This document shows positions 24,733 to 32,833 of a DNA stretch of 64,000 nt, piece by piece. Under the pieces are notes generated by a model. The model did no database searches, had not been told where the DNA came from, and saw only the letters and a list, made by a program, of their open reading frames with translations. Within the stretch, counting starts at the first letter, position 1; each line of letters begins with the position of its first letter. The DNA is from a virus. The DNA is taken from IMG/VR virus record IMGVR_UViG_3300041405_000060, positions 1 to 64,000 of that record; one strand, written 5' to 3'. Position numbers and translations under genes: made by a program.

Positions 24733-24736
24733 TATG
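24733..24736 (+). promoter_or_regulatory. TATG motif in divergent intergenic region (possible late promoter)
   Basis: TTTTATGTC lies 38 bases before the ATG at 24774 in the 97-base gap between the divergent RecA-like and virion-protein genes. The plus-strand gene must have its own promoter in this gap, and the short TATG motif matches what I recall of phiKZ late starts. Weak by itself. Confidence 0.32.
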
Positions 24737-24773
24737 TCTAGACTCCAAGAATCATTAACACAAGGTAGCTACC

Positions 24774-25640
24774 ATGTCTCTCTTTACACGCTATGGTACG
24801 AACGAAGTCGTATCTAACGAATCGGCTGATAATGTTCAGATCGATCCAATCCGTCAGTTCTACGTTGCATGCGAAAGTATTTCCATGGAAGCTGCCGAGA
24901 TGGGTGCAATCTCCGGTTGGTTCGCACGTATGGGTGCAAACGTTTCTATGTCCATCAAACGCGGCTTCGAGCTGATGACCACGTTTAACTGGGCACCCCT
25001 GACCACGCTGTATCCAAGCAACATGAACACTGTTATGCGCTCGCTGGATTACATGGAGATTCAATCTACTCCGGTATCCATGCCTCGTGGCTTTACTGGT
25101 AACCTGCACGACTACGTGATGGGTATGGCTCCACGCATTGCAACTGCGGTCAATGTCAAAGCTACTGTTATCGATCCAGCTATTAAACGTCTGGGTTACT
25201 ACGTCACCAACCCAACTGAACGTGGTGATCGCCGTGACTTCCCAGGTGGGGCTGCTGATGCCACACAACTCGCTAAGTTCCTGGCTGATGAAGCTAAGTT
25301 CTTTAAAGCTGGTAATGACGCAACCACAATGTTCGGTAATCTGTTCTCAAACAACGCTGAATTCGTTAAAGCTGAATTCCAGATGGTCGAGTACGGTAAG
25401 CTGTTGGCTCAGGCCTCCCCAGAACAGGTACGGGCGTCTGTAGAGCAATTGGTAGCCGTTGCCCAAGGTTTGTTCAAGTCGTTGTCCTCAGAGCGTGACC
25501 CAGCCTCTAAGCAACTGATCCAAACAATCGGCAATGAACTTGCTACAGTAGCAAAATGGGTAGAATGGTACGCTATTCAAATTACCCGTCTGACCGAAGT
25601 CAACCAAGTCTTCGCTCAACTAGAGAAAGAACTCCGCTGA
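24774..25640 (+). CDS. Putative virion protein, unknown function
   Basis: A 288-residue helical protein without signal peptide. The N-terminal part includes FYVACESISMEAAEMGAISGWFARMG and an amphipathic region ISMEAAEMGAISGWFARMGANVSMSIKRGFELM that recalls the Trp/Lys-rich segments of the inner-head-like proteins further on. The C-terminal 130 residues are long helices (KFLADEAKFFKAGNDATTMF, QLIQTIGNELATVAKWVEW). It is a single-gene unit bounded by a divergent promoter region and a terminator, typical of abundant structural proteins. I infer a virion role with modest confidence. Confidence 0.5.
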   Translation: MSLFTRYGTNEVVSNESADNVQIDPIRQFYVACESISMEAAEMGAISGWFARMGANVSMSIKRGFELMTTFNWAPLTTLYPSNMNTVMRSLDYMEIQSTPVSMPRGFTGNLHDYVMGMAPRIATAVNVKATVIDPAIKRLGYYVTNPTERGDRRDFPGGAADATQLAKFLADEAKFFKAGNDATTMFGNLFSNNAEFVKAEFQMVEYGKLLAQASPEQVRASVEQLVAVAQGLFKSLSSERDPASKQLIQTIGNELATVAKWVEWYAIQITRLTEVNQVFAQLEKELR

Positions 25641-25649
25641 TGGCATAAA

Positions 25650-25675
25650 GGCTTCCCCTAGGGGAAGCCAATATG
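25650..25675. terminator. Bidirectional terminator framed by CATA and TATG
   Basis: GGCTTCCC-CTAG-GGGAAGCC with CATA (25644-25647) and TATG (25672-25675) each two bases outside the stem, giving a symmetrical element between convergent genes. The 20-base core is identical to that at 35786-35805. Confidence 0.85.
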
Positions 25676-25678
25676 TCG

Positions 25679-26092
25679 TTATGCGATAACCACAGGTGAA
25701 GCACAAATCGCGAACACCCGTTGAATGTCATTACGGAATGTATCTTCATCAGAGTACCGCAGCCAGCAAGGGATTGCCTTGCGAATACGATTCCATCCAC
25801 AGTCCGGGGAGCTTTTGGCTTCATTAAGACTTGGGATGTCCCTTAAACAATGATCCGCAATGCAAGTAGGGAATTTCAATGCATTAGCGTCACGGACCAA
25901 ACACATCTGGTCATTCATTGACATTGCTTTTGCATAGCGTTCCCGTACAACATCACCGCCGACCCACTTAGAGTGGATAATGGCTAACACACACATCCTT
26001 TTAAAATCATTGTCTAACTTAGCGCACCAGCGCAACCCGATTCGTGTAAAGAACCGGGCAATGACCTTACGGAGAGAGGTTAGTAGTTTCAT
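25679..26092 (-). CDS. Small basic Cys-containing protein downstream of RNase H
   Basis: A 137-residue protein. The ATG at 26092, ten bases after the RNase H stop, is chosen; the longer frame from 26206 would lie within the RNase H gene. The N-terminus is basic (KLLTSLRKVIARFFTRIGLRW). The sequence has several Cys (CAKLDNDFKRMCVL, MCLVRDA, TCIADHCL, CGWNRI, CWLRY), not in an obvious zinc-site spacing. The DNDFKRMCVLAIIHSKWVGGD and NRIRKAIPCWLRYSDEDTF parts may be the conserved core. No family recognised. Cotranscribed with RNase H. Confidence 0.5.
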   Translation of the reverse strand: MKLLTSLRKVIARFFTRIGLRWCAKLDNDFKRMCVLAIIHSKWVGGDVVRERYAKAMSMNDQMCLVRDANALKFPTCIADHCLRDIPSLNEAKSSPDCGWNRIRKAIPCWLRYSDEDTFRNDIQRVFAICASPVVIA

Positions 26093-26102
26093 GGAATACC
26101 CG

Positions 26103-27551
26103 CTATTTAGGTAGAATGAACTGTGTGTACGGACTCTGGTAAATTGCAGAACCTTCGTCCGTTTGGAACACAGTCGCGTATGTGTAGGCACGAGGCCCAA
26201 CAGCAATGACCAACACTTCTACCTTCGTATACCCAGCACCAATCCGATTCAGTTGATTTCGAGTTGGAATGTCCAACCCCAAGCACAACTTCAAGTCCAC
26301 TTCTTGCCCGCGGAATTGAATCTTCGGATTAATCGACTCCGTGTTCTGAGTAATCGATTTCAGAAGTTGTCGGATCTCTTTCTTTCCAGACGAGACCTGC
26401 TCGAAAAATGCGGATGTAATATCAAATGTTTCAACCCCTTCACCCAACTTGCCTGTCAGGTAATCGTCCAACTGTCGCTGGAGCTGTTGGAAGGTCGCTA
26501 CGGCATCGTTTGCCCGTCGCGGTGGGTTGAGAGTACGGCTGACCAACTTGTAGTCGGCTGTGGACAATACCAGAATGTCTGTGTGCTTCGACAACAGATC
26601 AGCATTCGCCGTTTCAATACGGTTACGAATCTGAGCGTTGAACACGTTCGACAAGTTCAAGATCCCGAGTTCCGGGTTATCACTTGGAAAACACGCAGCG
26701 TGCATAGCAATCACTTGCTCCAGATAAGCATCTGGTTCGTACGCTTTGTAGACACCGAATGTTGCTTCGGAGATCGGACGACCAATTAACAGATCAGCTT
26801 TGGCTAATTTATCTTTCGGTGTGTCTTGCGGTTTAAAGCCGTAATTATGCATCCGACCCAGGCTATACATGTAGTAGTATCCGTCAGGATCTTCTCCAGT
26901 ATTAAACCCGAACAACAAACGCGATTCCAGAACCAGTGGATTTACCGGTTGCTTCTTTAGCTTGTTGACCTTTTCGCCTTCTTGTTTGATCTCTACCGGT
27001 GCGGCTTTGACTTCATGTCCCGCACCCAACAAAGCGTTCGCATCTGCTTTGTCGTTACCCATGTCGTTGGAGTGACCTTTAACCCATAGCAGATCAAGCT
27101 TACGCTTCGGTTCTTCCCACGACTTCTTCAGTTCAACCAGACGTTTCCAATAGTCAACGTTTGCAACTGGCATCCCATCAGATTTAATCCAATCATTCTT
27201 CGCCCACTTTGGAACGTACTGCGTTAGACCCTTACGGACGTACTCGCTATCCATCAGCATAGTCATCTGTTTCGCAGGTGTCTTTATCGCATATTCAAAT
27301 GCTCCGATCGCAGCACCAAGTTCCGCTGTGTTATTAGTAGGATTCTTCTCGATTGCCCCATAAGCATCGATGTATTCAATCACAGACACAGTTTCCGAAG
27401 CCGGTACGTCTTTATACCCTTTAGCTGTCGGTTGCTGTTTAGTCGCTGCTTTAGAAGACATCGCAACGTCGCTATAGGTGTAACCGTGAATGCCCCAACC
27501 TGCTTTATTCTGGCGGAATGAACCGTCAGTATAAAGAACAATACCATCCAT
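26103..27551 (-). CDS. RNase HI domain with long unknown C-terminal extension
   Basis: A 482-residue protein. The ATG at 27551 has GAGG nine bases upstream; a TTG at 27575 has none. Residues 1-172 are RNase HI: VLYTDGSF (D9), NNTAELGA (E77), LMDSEYV (D101), WVKGHSNDMGNDKAD (D167, H160), so all four catalytic acids are present. RNase HI removes RNA from RNA-DNA hybrids, for example replication primers. Typical enzymes are about 155 residues; the remaining 300 residues are unknown, with helical and strand-rich parts and no motif I can name. It may target the nuclease to replication or transcription complexes. Confidence 0.85.
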   Translation of the reverse strand: MDGIVLYTDGSFRQNKAGWGIHGYTYSDVAMSSKAATKQQPTAKGYKDVPASETVSVIEYIDAYGAIEKNPTNNTAELGAAIGAFEYAIKTPAKQMTMLMDSEYVRKGLTQYVPKWAKNDWIKSDGMPVANVDYWKRLVELKKSWEEPKRKLDLLWVKGHSNDMGNDKADANALLGAGHEVKAAPVEIKQEGEKVNKLKKQPVNPLVLESRLLFGFNTGEDPDGYYYMYSLGRMHNYGFKPQDTPKDKLAKADLLIGRPISEATFGVYKAYEPDAYLEQVIAMHAACFPSDNPELGILNLSNVFNAQIRNRIETANADLLSKHTDILVLSTADYKLVSRTLNPPRRANDAVATFQQLQRQLDDYLTGKLGEGVETFDITSAFFEQVSSGKKEIRQLLKSITQNTESINPKIQFRGQEVDLKLCLGLDIPTRNQLNRIGAGYTKVEVLVIAVGPRAYTYATVFQTDEGSAIYQSPYTQFILPK

Positions 27552-27607
27552 TATGATGTCCTCACAAATAAACAAAACTATACTAGATTATTAACCAAGT
27601 CAGTCTT
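27552..27607 (-). promoter_or_regulatory. AT-rich leader of RNase H gene with early-promoter-like half-site
   Basis: Reading the minus strand, this 56-base gap contains TTAATAATCTAGTATAG, which resembles the downstream half of the early-promoter-like element seen three times on the plus strand (TACTATCTTGAGTATAG). The upstream TATATTAC half is missing. A promoter here is plausible but weakly supported. Confidence 0.25.
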
Positions 27608-28003
27608 TTATTTGCAAGAGACTTGCCAATCGCGATGCGCTTTCTCCACACGCTTCCTTTCGGAATCAACGTGCTTCTCAAGCGTTTTGATATGCGCAGT
27701 CAGAATCGCGTCTATGTCTACTTTATCGTCTTGCGCAGGGTCGCTAAATTTTGGCCTAGGTGGTAGGTTACCGGCGGGCGGTAAACGGAACTCAGTGCAT
27801 GTTATTTTTGTTGTATCCACTGTGTGTTCGATGATTACCGGCTTCGGTTTAGGAGCAGAGGTCTCTTTTATTGTTTTCGTTGACACGCTGGAGGTGTTGG
27901 AGACATTGCTTGTGTGAGTCTCAGTGATATACACGAAACTTTGTGGTTGGTTTAAAACGCAACCGCTGCTCAAAAAGAACAGTAAAAATAGAACATAACG
28001 CAT
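27608..28003 (-). CDS. Lipoprotein with Thr/Ser/Pro-rich periplasmic part, possible o-spanin
   Basis: A 131-residue protein. The ATG at 28003 has GGGAG upstream and directly precedes a lipoprotein signal (MRYVLFLLFFLSSGC; lipobox LSSGC, Cys15); the longer start at 28039 would overlap the previous gene. The mature part has a Thr/Ser-rich stretch, PKPKPV and PPAGNLPPRPKF segments, then a charged helix (ILTAHIKTLEKHVDSERKRVEKAH). With the membrane protein encoded just upstream it resembles a separated spanin pair. It could also be a superinfection-exclusion or other envelope lipoprotein. Confidence 0.6.
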   Translation of the reverse strand: MRYVLFLLFFLSSGCVLNQPQSFVYITETHTSNVSNTSSVSTKTIKETSAPKPKPVIIEHTVDTTKITCTEFRLPPAGNLPPRPKFSDPAQDDKVDIDAILTAHIKTLEKHVDSERKRVEKAHRDWQVSCK

Positions 28004-28022
28004 GGTTACTCCCATTGGTATT

Positions 28023-28310
28023 TTACTTGAGTAGTTCATCTAATCGCCGACGACGACCGTCGAGATCGGTAATTTCATAGGTAGCCTTGAGGTCCTTGAG
28101 TTCCCGAGCGATTACATGGTTCTCAGCTTTAACAACATCCAACTCAGTACCCACCCAGAAGATCGTAGCAAGCATAAGCATGATACAGAACAACATGAAA
28201 GTGATGTGCCGGTTTTCCAGCAGTACCTCTTTAATAGCGCGTTCACCGAAGATCGCACGTTTGAGGAACGGCCACAAGGAGAGCAAGGCTTGTGTAGTTA
28301 CGATGACCAT
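28023..28310 (-). CDS. Small single-pass membrane protein with coiled coil, possible i-spanin
   Basis: A 95-residue protein, AGAGGTAATC before the ATG. A 35-residue basic N-terminus is followed by one transmembrane helix (about 37-55, TFMLFCIMLMLATIFWVG) and a charged heptad-like C-terminus (LDVVKAENHVIARELKDLKATYEI). Positive residues before the helix predict cytoplasmic N-terminus and periplasmic coiled coil, as in Rz. It lies 19 bases before the lipoprotein gene. The long N-terminal part and short coil are atypical for Rz, so the role is uncertain. Confidence 0.52.
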   Translation of the reverse strand: MVIVTTQALLSLWPFLKRAIFGERAIKEVLLENRHITFMLFCIMLMLATIFWVGTELDVVKAENHVIARELKDLKATYEITDLDGRRRRLDELLK

Positions 28311-28393
28311 GATTACCTCTAGTCAGTGTTCCAAACTACGCCTACCCGTTAACGCACTTTGGCGTTTTTCTATCGCAAGACAGCTTTTAAAAC

Positions 28394-28431
28394 GGTAGAC
28401 AACTTTCCCATGGGGAAATCCCCACTCTACC
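28394..28431. other. Nested hairpin in the longest intergenic region
   Basis: The 199-base gap between divergent genes (28311-28509) holds GGTAGA...TCTACC enclosing TTTCCC-ATG-GGGAAA, a two-level stem-loop. The rest of the gap is AT/GC-mixed with no clear motif. It could be an operator, a leader RNA structure for the gene at 28510, or a terminator for antisense transcripts. No T-run or TATG follows. Confidence 0.35.
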
Positions 28432-28509
28432 ATGACGTTTATCGTTAACACAAGCGGGGCTATCAATTTTATAGATGGATTACCATCGCCCGCTCATGAG
28501 GACCGTTAA

Positions 28510-29823
28510 ATGCTTAACTTGAAAGGTTTCATTGGATACCCTTCCATGGTCAGTAATATCCCTGACCAAGTCGCGAAGATTGGAGAACTGTCCAAGAACA
28601 GCCTCACCTACGCAAAAGACGTAACGACCCACACCAGCACGTCAGTACCGAATACAGTGTTTTTTTCCTTTCATAGCGTAAGGGATGAAACTGTAGTAGA
28701 TGTTGATTCAGCAACCAAGGACTTGGTCCTCAAGCTGTCTAAGTATCTGTTGGATCAGGCCATTGCTGGTGCGATCACTCAAGATCCCCAAGTCGTTCGA
28801 CAATTGGTATTGGCCGAGTTCGGTCCACTACTGAAAAGCTTCTCTACCGGTAAGATGCTTACCAACAATGTTATCTGGATGCCAGAGTACGTTGTGTTTG
28901 AGATGTCTGCACCAACCGAAACAAACCGTGTACAACTTTGGTATGCCGATGATAGCTTCTCGGGTCAGTACGATGAATACTTCATCGAGGTTATTCACCC
29001 ACTGATTCCGTATGACGATTTCTTCAAAGATCCATTGCTGGTTATTGAAGCACTCAAAGCTTACAACTTCGATGAGAAGCTAGAAGAAGTACAAGTCAAG
29101 CGTGCAGAATACCCGTTCACTAATCTACGGTCATTGACTTACGATTACGTTAACCCACGTAACCCGACAATGCGTCAACCAGCTCGCTGGCTTGCATTGC
29201 TTTACGGGGTTGCTGCAGACAACCAAGACTTCATCAACGATAAGATCATTGAAGAACTGTTGGCCAACTCGACACATACCCGTGAAGAGTGGGAAGCGAT
29301 TCTCCCTGACCTTTTTAAGAAGACCGAGTTTATCATCACACCTTTCTGGGAAAACTATTCCGTAGAGGCAGGTATCCTCGGTGCAGGTTTCTACAGTCCA
29401 ACAGTTGATCCACGTAAAGAACTTCCGTTACTGCGTCGTACAGCTCGTGGTCCTGGTTACACACAGGCCTGGGTTGATGCACAGTATGAGATCTCTTCTC
29501 ACACCTACAAGTCTCTGGCTTTCGGTGTAGTGGGTAACCCACAGAACCGTGAGGGCATTGTGCGCTTCTCTAAGAAGTTCCCTGACTATCTGTTGGTGAC
29601 TAACAACACAGCTGACTTCGACCGTGTTGATCCTTTGACAACTGGTGAATGGATGCTGCTTTTCGCTAAGCTCCTGAAAGAAGCTGAGTTGATGGACCGT
29701 TACACTTCGGTACCGCTGGGTATTTCTCGAATGGTGCGTGACGGTGTGGTTTACGCATCGGCTGTTTTCCAACGAGTCAACTATCTGGTTGTAACGAAAT
29801 CGTCTGTTGAAGAGTTCACATAA
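28510..29823 (+). CDS. Putative virion structural protein
   Basis: A 437-residue protein, GAGGACCGTTAA before ATG. It has no signal peptide or membrane helix and is rich in aromatic residues and strand-helix alternation (NVIWMPEYVVFEMSAPTETNRVQLWYADDSF). A middle region (YPFTNLRSLTYDYVNPRNPTMRQPARWLALLYGVAADN) and RRTARGPGYTQAWVDAQYEISSHTYKSLAF look like conserved structural elements. I cannot assign a defined virion part. Neighbouring inner-head-like genes and its own flanking regulatory regions suggest a capsid or neck component of phiKZ-type virions. Confidence 0.5.
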   Translation: MLNLKGFIGYPSMVSNIPDQVAKIGELSKNSLTYAKDVTTHTSTSVPNTVFFSFHSVRDETVVDVDSATKDLVLKLSKYLLDQAIAGAITQDPQVVRQLVLAEFGPLLKSFSTGKMLTNNVIWMPEYVVFEMSAPTETNRVQLWYADDSFSGQYDEYFIEVIHPLIPYDDFFKDPLLVIEALKAYNFDEKLEEVQVKRAEYPFTNLRSLTYDYVNPRNPTMRQPARWLALLYGVAADNQDFINDKIIEELLANSTHTREEWEAILPDLFKKTEFIITPFWENYSVEAGILGAGFYSPTVDPRKELPLLRRTARGPGYTQAWVDAQYEISSHTYKSLAFGVVGNPQNREGIVRFSKKFPDYLLVTNNTADFDRVDPLTTGEWMLLFAKLLKEAELMDRYTSVPLGISRMVRDGVVYASAVFQRVNYLVVTKSSVEEFT

Positions 29824-29826
29824 CGC

Positions 29827-29850
29827 TGGAGCCTTCGGGCTCCACTTATG
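29827..29850 (+). terminator. TTCG-loop hairpin terminator followed by TATG
   Basis: TGGAGCC-TTCG-GGCTCCA, a perfect 7-bp stem, followed by CTTATG (TATG at 29847-29850). The ATG within this TATG is in frame with the next gene but lacks a ribosome site, so it is probably part of the punctuation element and not the start codon. Confidence 0.82.
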
Positions 29851-29889
29851 CCCAATCTGATGACCCTTCAATTAACAAAGGCTCCGCCA

Positions 29890-30513
29890 ATGACTAGCGT
29901 AATCCCGCAAATCGGAATAAAAGGACGCTGGGAAGTTAAATCTCCTTTTGCCACTAAGCCAGGCCTCCTTTACACACTCGGTGCGATCCGTACATTTATC
30001 GACATCGAGAACAACGGCGTAAACGTTTTTGAAACGTATTACGGACCGATGACTATTTCCCAAGCTGTGTATAATGATGACCGTCGTAAAGGCGTCATGA
30101 TTCTTACACTGCTTTCTGACACAGATGCTCCGCTATATATCCCTTCGTCGTTTGTTACGTCTTATCCATCATTGGATTCTAAGCCGTACCACCACGTTGT
30201 GTTATCAGCAAGCTGTGGTGCTTTACCTGTTACCGCATCTTTAGACTTCTTAGTTACCCAGGTAGCTAAAGTAATCTCGGATACGATCGGTGTGGTCCCC
30301 ACGATCAACATCGGTGTGGTTCCTCTGTTGAGTGTTGTAACTCCAGAAGAACACGAAACGAATGAAGCTAAGCGTGAGGCTGCGATTTCTAATCGTACAA
30401 CCGATTACGCTCGTCTCGCTGAAGAACAGCGAAAGAACGCTTTGTTGTCCCAACGCTTGGCGGTCGCCGAGTCGATCATCAAGAAACTTAAAGACCAAGG
30501 TCTGATTCCATAA
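29890..30513 (+). CDS. Putative virion protein with C-terminal coiled coil
   Basis: A 207-residue protein. The ATG at 29890 has AAAGG nine bases upstream and is preferred to 29848, which lies in the terminator-associated TATG. The first 130 residues are strand-rich (VNVFETYYGPMTISQAVYND, YHHVVLSASCGALPV). The last 50 are a charged coiled coil (EAAISNRTTDYARLAEEQRKNALLSQRLAVAESIIKKL). It starts an operon with inner-head-like genes. Function unknown; a structural or assembly role is inferred from context. Confidence 0.5.
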   Translation: MTSVIPQIGIKGRWEVKSPFATKPGLLYTLGAIRTFIDIENNGVNVFETYYGPMTISQAVYNDDRRKGVMILTLLSDTDAPLYIPSSFVTSYPSLDSKPYHHVVLSASCGALPVTASLDFLVTQVAKVISDTIGVVPTINIGVVPLLSVVTPEEHETNEAKREAAISNRTTDYARLAEEQRKNALLSQRLAVAESIIKKLKDQGLIP

Positions 30514-30523
30514 CGGAGTTTAT

Positions 30524-31087
30524 ATGTCTCATTTATCACCTAAGAAACTTTCCGCTCTCCTTGCCAGCCTGGAAGATAGCGATGGCGTTGCCCGCCAAGT
30601 AGATGTAACCAATGCAACTGCATCGGCTACTAATGATCACCCAGCTGCTCCTACAGCTGAAGCTGACTCTAAAGGCGAAGCCGCTACTGCTGCTGATACC
30701 GTGAGTGTTGGTGACAGCGATATGATCTCTGCTACCATTCAAGACGAAATCAAGAAAGGTGAGCAGATCGACCGTGACATGGAAAAGATGGAAGAGGCTA
30801 AGGCCGCTTGCGAGCATCACGCTAATGCAGTATCGAATTATATCGATCGCAATGAATCGGTTCCCCCATCCCTGGCTGAAGTTATTCAGGTTAGCCTGAA
30901 GCGTCATGATCCTAAGTTCTTCGCTAAGACTGTACCAGCGCTGGAATCTTTCTCTGCCCCTACTGGTCGCATGACTAATTCAATCGAATTGCTGAAGCGT
31001 TTGAAAGATGGCGTCACTACACTTAACCTCGGTCTCGAAGCTGCTGCTGCACAAAAGAGCCAACTGAAAGGAATCAAACATGGCTAA
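30524..31087 (+). CDS. Inner-head-like protein, short copy
   Basis: A 187-residue protein. An acidic, Ala/Thr-rich N-terminus is followed by a helix and the segment VSLKRHDPKFFAKTVPALESF, which lines up with IALESHDRNFFRPVVTSLEDY in the gene at 32834 and LRGMYPKFFSKLNASLEAI in the gene at 31080. phiKZ-type phages package several paralogous 'inner body' proteins whose N-terminal propeptides are removed by the prohead protease after a (S/A/G)-x-E site; ALE here is a candidate site. The C-terminal mature part would be only about 40 residues. Overlaps the next gene by eight bases. Confidence 0.58.
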   Translation: MSHLSPKKLSALLASLEDSDGVARQVDVTNATASATNDHPAAPTAEADSKGEAATAADTVSVGDSDMISATIQDEIKKGEQIDRDMEKMEEAKAACEHHANAVSNYIDRNESVPPSLAEVIQVSLKRHDPKFFAKTVPALESFSAPTGRMTNSIELLKRLKDGVTTLNLGLEAAAAQKSQLKGIKHG

Positions 31088-32435
31088 GGTCAAACTATCG
31101 AAACTGCTTCCTAGCTTCGAATCCGAAGAGGGTGCAGCTGAAACTGTCGATGCCAAAGAAGTAAGTGCTGAACTGGGCAAAGACGCTGTGCAACAAGTGG
31201 CTGACGATGGTTCGGGTAAAGGTGAGGTTGCAGAAGCTGCTTTTGAGGTAGATGTAGATGGTAAAGACTTTACCGCAATCGACGAAGCTTCTAAACGCCA
31301 AGGCGAAGCGATCCACCAAAAACTGGAACGTCTTGATGAAGCCTGCGTATCGACTGAAGCATACCTGGCTATTCTTCGCAAGTCAACTCGGTTTGGTTTA
31401 GAGTCAGCCTCGGCATCTGTTATTGCCCATGACCTGCGTGGCATGTATCCCAAGTTTTTCTCTAAGTTGAATGCATCGTTAGAAGCAATCGATGACGAAA
31501 ATGAACCAGCCCGTATCGGCCATACTCAAGAAGCTGAGAAAGAAGCTACCGGTAAATTGGATAAGCTGAAAGGCGCAGTTGTTGAAGGCTGGAAGAAGTT
31601 CATGGCGTGGTTGAAAGAACGCTGGGTAAAACTGAAAGGGCTTTTCGATAAAGTCTTTGGGCGCACCAAGAAAGTGAAAGAAGCTAATGCCAAGTTGCTG
31701 GCTTCTCCTACTCCTGAGACAGCTGCCGAAGTTACTAAAGTTCTAGGTGGATCTGCTCCGTCTGAAACTACAGACGAACCCGCAGCTAAAGAACCAGCTG
31801 CCCCAGCAAAGAAAGAGCGTGTGACGGTTGCTAACATCGGCGTGTTGTCTGGTAAAGATCCTCTCGACATGAAGAAGATTAACCTGAAGGTTCTGACTGA
31901 TCTTCATAATAACTGGATGAAACCCACCGCTGCTTCCATTAAAGAAGTTCTTCGTTTGATGCTTGGTGACGAATCTAAATCCGCTCAGATGATCGACATC
32001 CAGAAAATCGCCCAAGAGATCATCAAAGTTGAGTTTTCTCCAGAACAAGGTCTATTGCCCAGCAATTACCAACTAGAGGGAACAGACAACAAGTGGGGCT
32101 TTAAAATGGTCCAACACGACCAGCCAGAGCAGCTCACCGATTACGAAGTGCTAGGTCCTGATGCTGTTAAACGTCTGTTGAGTACCAATGACGAGACTCT
32201 GGATATTGCACTGGAAATGGGGGAGATATGGGTTAGTGTTCAAGCCGATATTGCAAAGATTACCGAAGAAACTAAATACATGATGGATATCGGTAAAGCT
32301 GCAGACTTCAAAAAGTGGGTTACGGAATATCTGACTACGCTTAGTAACTCGGATGTTGTACCTTTGACTAAGCTGATTATCCAAGCAACCACTGCACGTC
32401 TGTTGTTGTTGTCTGAGATGACCATGGCAAAGTAA
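31080..32435 (+). CDS. Inner-head-like protein with putative propeptide
   Basis: A 451-residue protein, AAAGGA before ATG. Residues 1-140 are acidic and helical and end in KFFSKLNASLEAID, the same context as in the paralogues, with SLE as candidate protease site. Next comes a Lys/Trp amphipathic segment (GWKKFMAWLKERWVKLKGLFDKVFG) that also recurs in paralogues, then a Pro/Ala-rich linker and a helical C-terminal domain. These features match the general make-up of phiKZ-type inner body proteins: highly charged, processed, and possibly DNA-associated. Identity with a given phiKZ protein is not established. Confidence 0.62.
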   Translation: MAKVKLSKLLPSFESEEGAAETVDAKEVSAELGKDAVQQVADDGSGKGEVAEAAFEVDVDGKDFTAIDEASKRQGEAIHQKLERLDEACVSTEAYLAILRKSTRFGLESASASVIAHDLRGMYPKFFSKLNASLEAIDDENEPARIGHTQEAEKEATGKLDKLKGAVVEGWKKFMAWLKERWVKLKGLFDKVFGRTKKVKEANAKLLASPTPETAAEVTKVLGGSAPSETTDEPAAKEPAAPAKKERVTVANIGVLSGKDPLDMKKINLKVLTDLHNNWMKPTAASIKEVLRLMLGDESKSAQMIDIQKIAQEIIKVEFSPEQGLLPSNYQLEGTDNKWGFKMVQHDQPEQLTDYEVLGPDAVKRLLSTNDETLDIALEMGEIWVSVQADIAKITEETKYMMDIGKAADFKKWVTEYLTTLSNSDVVPLTKLIIQATTARLLLLSEMTMAK

Positions 32436-32485
32436 GCCCATCTACGGAAGCTTATAGTGAAGGTCCGGATAGCACATTTACGCAC

Positions 32486-32767
32486 ATGGGTAAAACCTAC
32501 AGTGTGGATCGTCTACTAGCCGTGACACGGAATACACCCGTTGTTGATTTTCCATTGGACCGTGTCACATGGATGATTGACGATGACTATGATGTTAAGC
32601 GCATGCGCGCTGCTGATACCTCGGTACCAGTCTGTGTCACACAGCTTTCTACAGGTGAATGGGTTACGATGGATGGTTACCACAGGGTCATTAAGGCTTT
32701 CTATGTGGAAAAGCGTAAGACCATCCCAGCTAAGATCGTCACAGCAGCAATGTTCAAACAGCTTTAA
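32486..32767 (+). CDS. ParB/sulfiredoxin-fold-like small protein
   Basis: A 93-residue protein. The core VTMDGYHRVIKAFYVEKRKTIPAKIV has the DG(Y/H)HR motif followed by a helix and a closing strand that defines the ParB N-terminal/Srx-like fold, in which this loop binds nucleotide. It has no ribosome site in front of the ATG. The frame stays open upstream into the last codons of the preceding inner-head gene without another start codon, which leaves a -1 frameshift product as an alternative. Its role among head genes is unclear. Confidence 0.5.
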   Translation: MGKTYSVDRLLAVTRNTPVVDFPLDRVTWMIDDDYDVKRMRAADTSVPVCVTQLSTGEWVTMDGYHRVIKAFYVEKRKTIPAKIVTAAMFKQL

Positions 32768-32778
32768 CTAAATCATTC

Positions 32779-32806
32779 GGTTGGTGCCTCTGGTACCAAC
32801 CTTATG
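32779..32806 (+). terminator. Hairpin terminator followed by TATG
   Basis: GGTTGGTGCC pairs with GGTACCAACC (10 bp with one G-T wobble) over a TCT loop, then TTATG (TATG 32803-32806). CATT lies just before the stem, as at 10885. Confidence 0.8.
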
Positions 32807-32833
32807 TAACTTTAATCCGCGGAGTAACACCAC

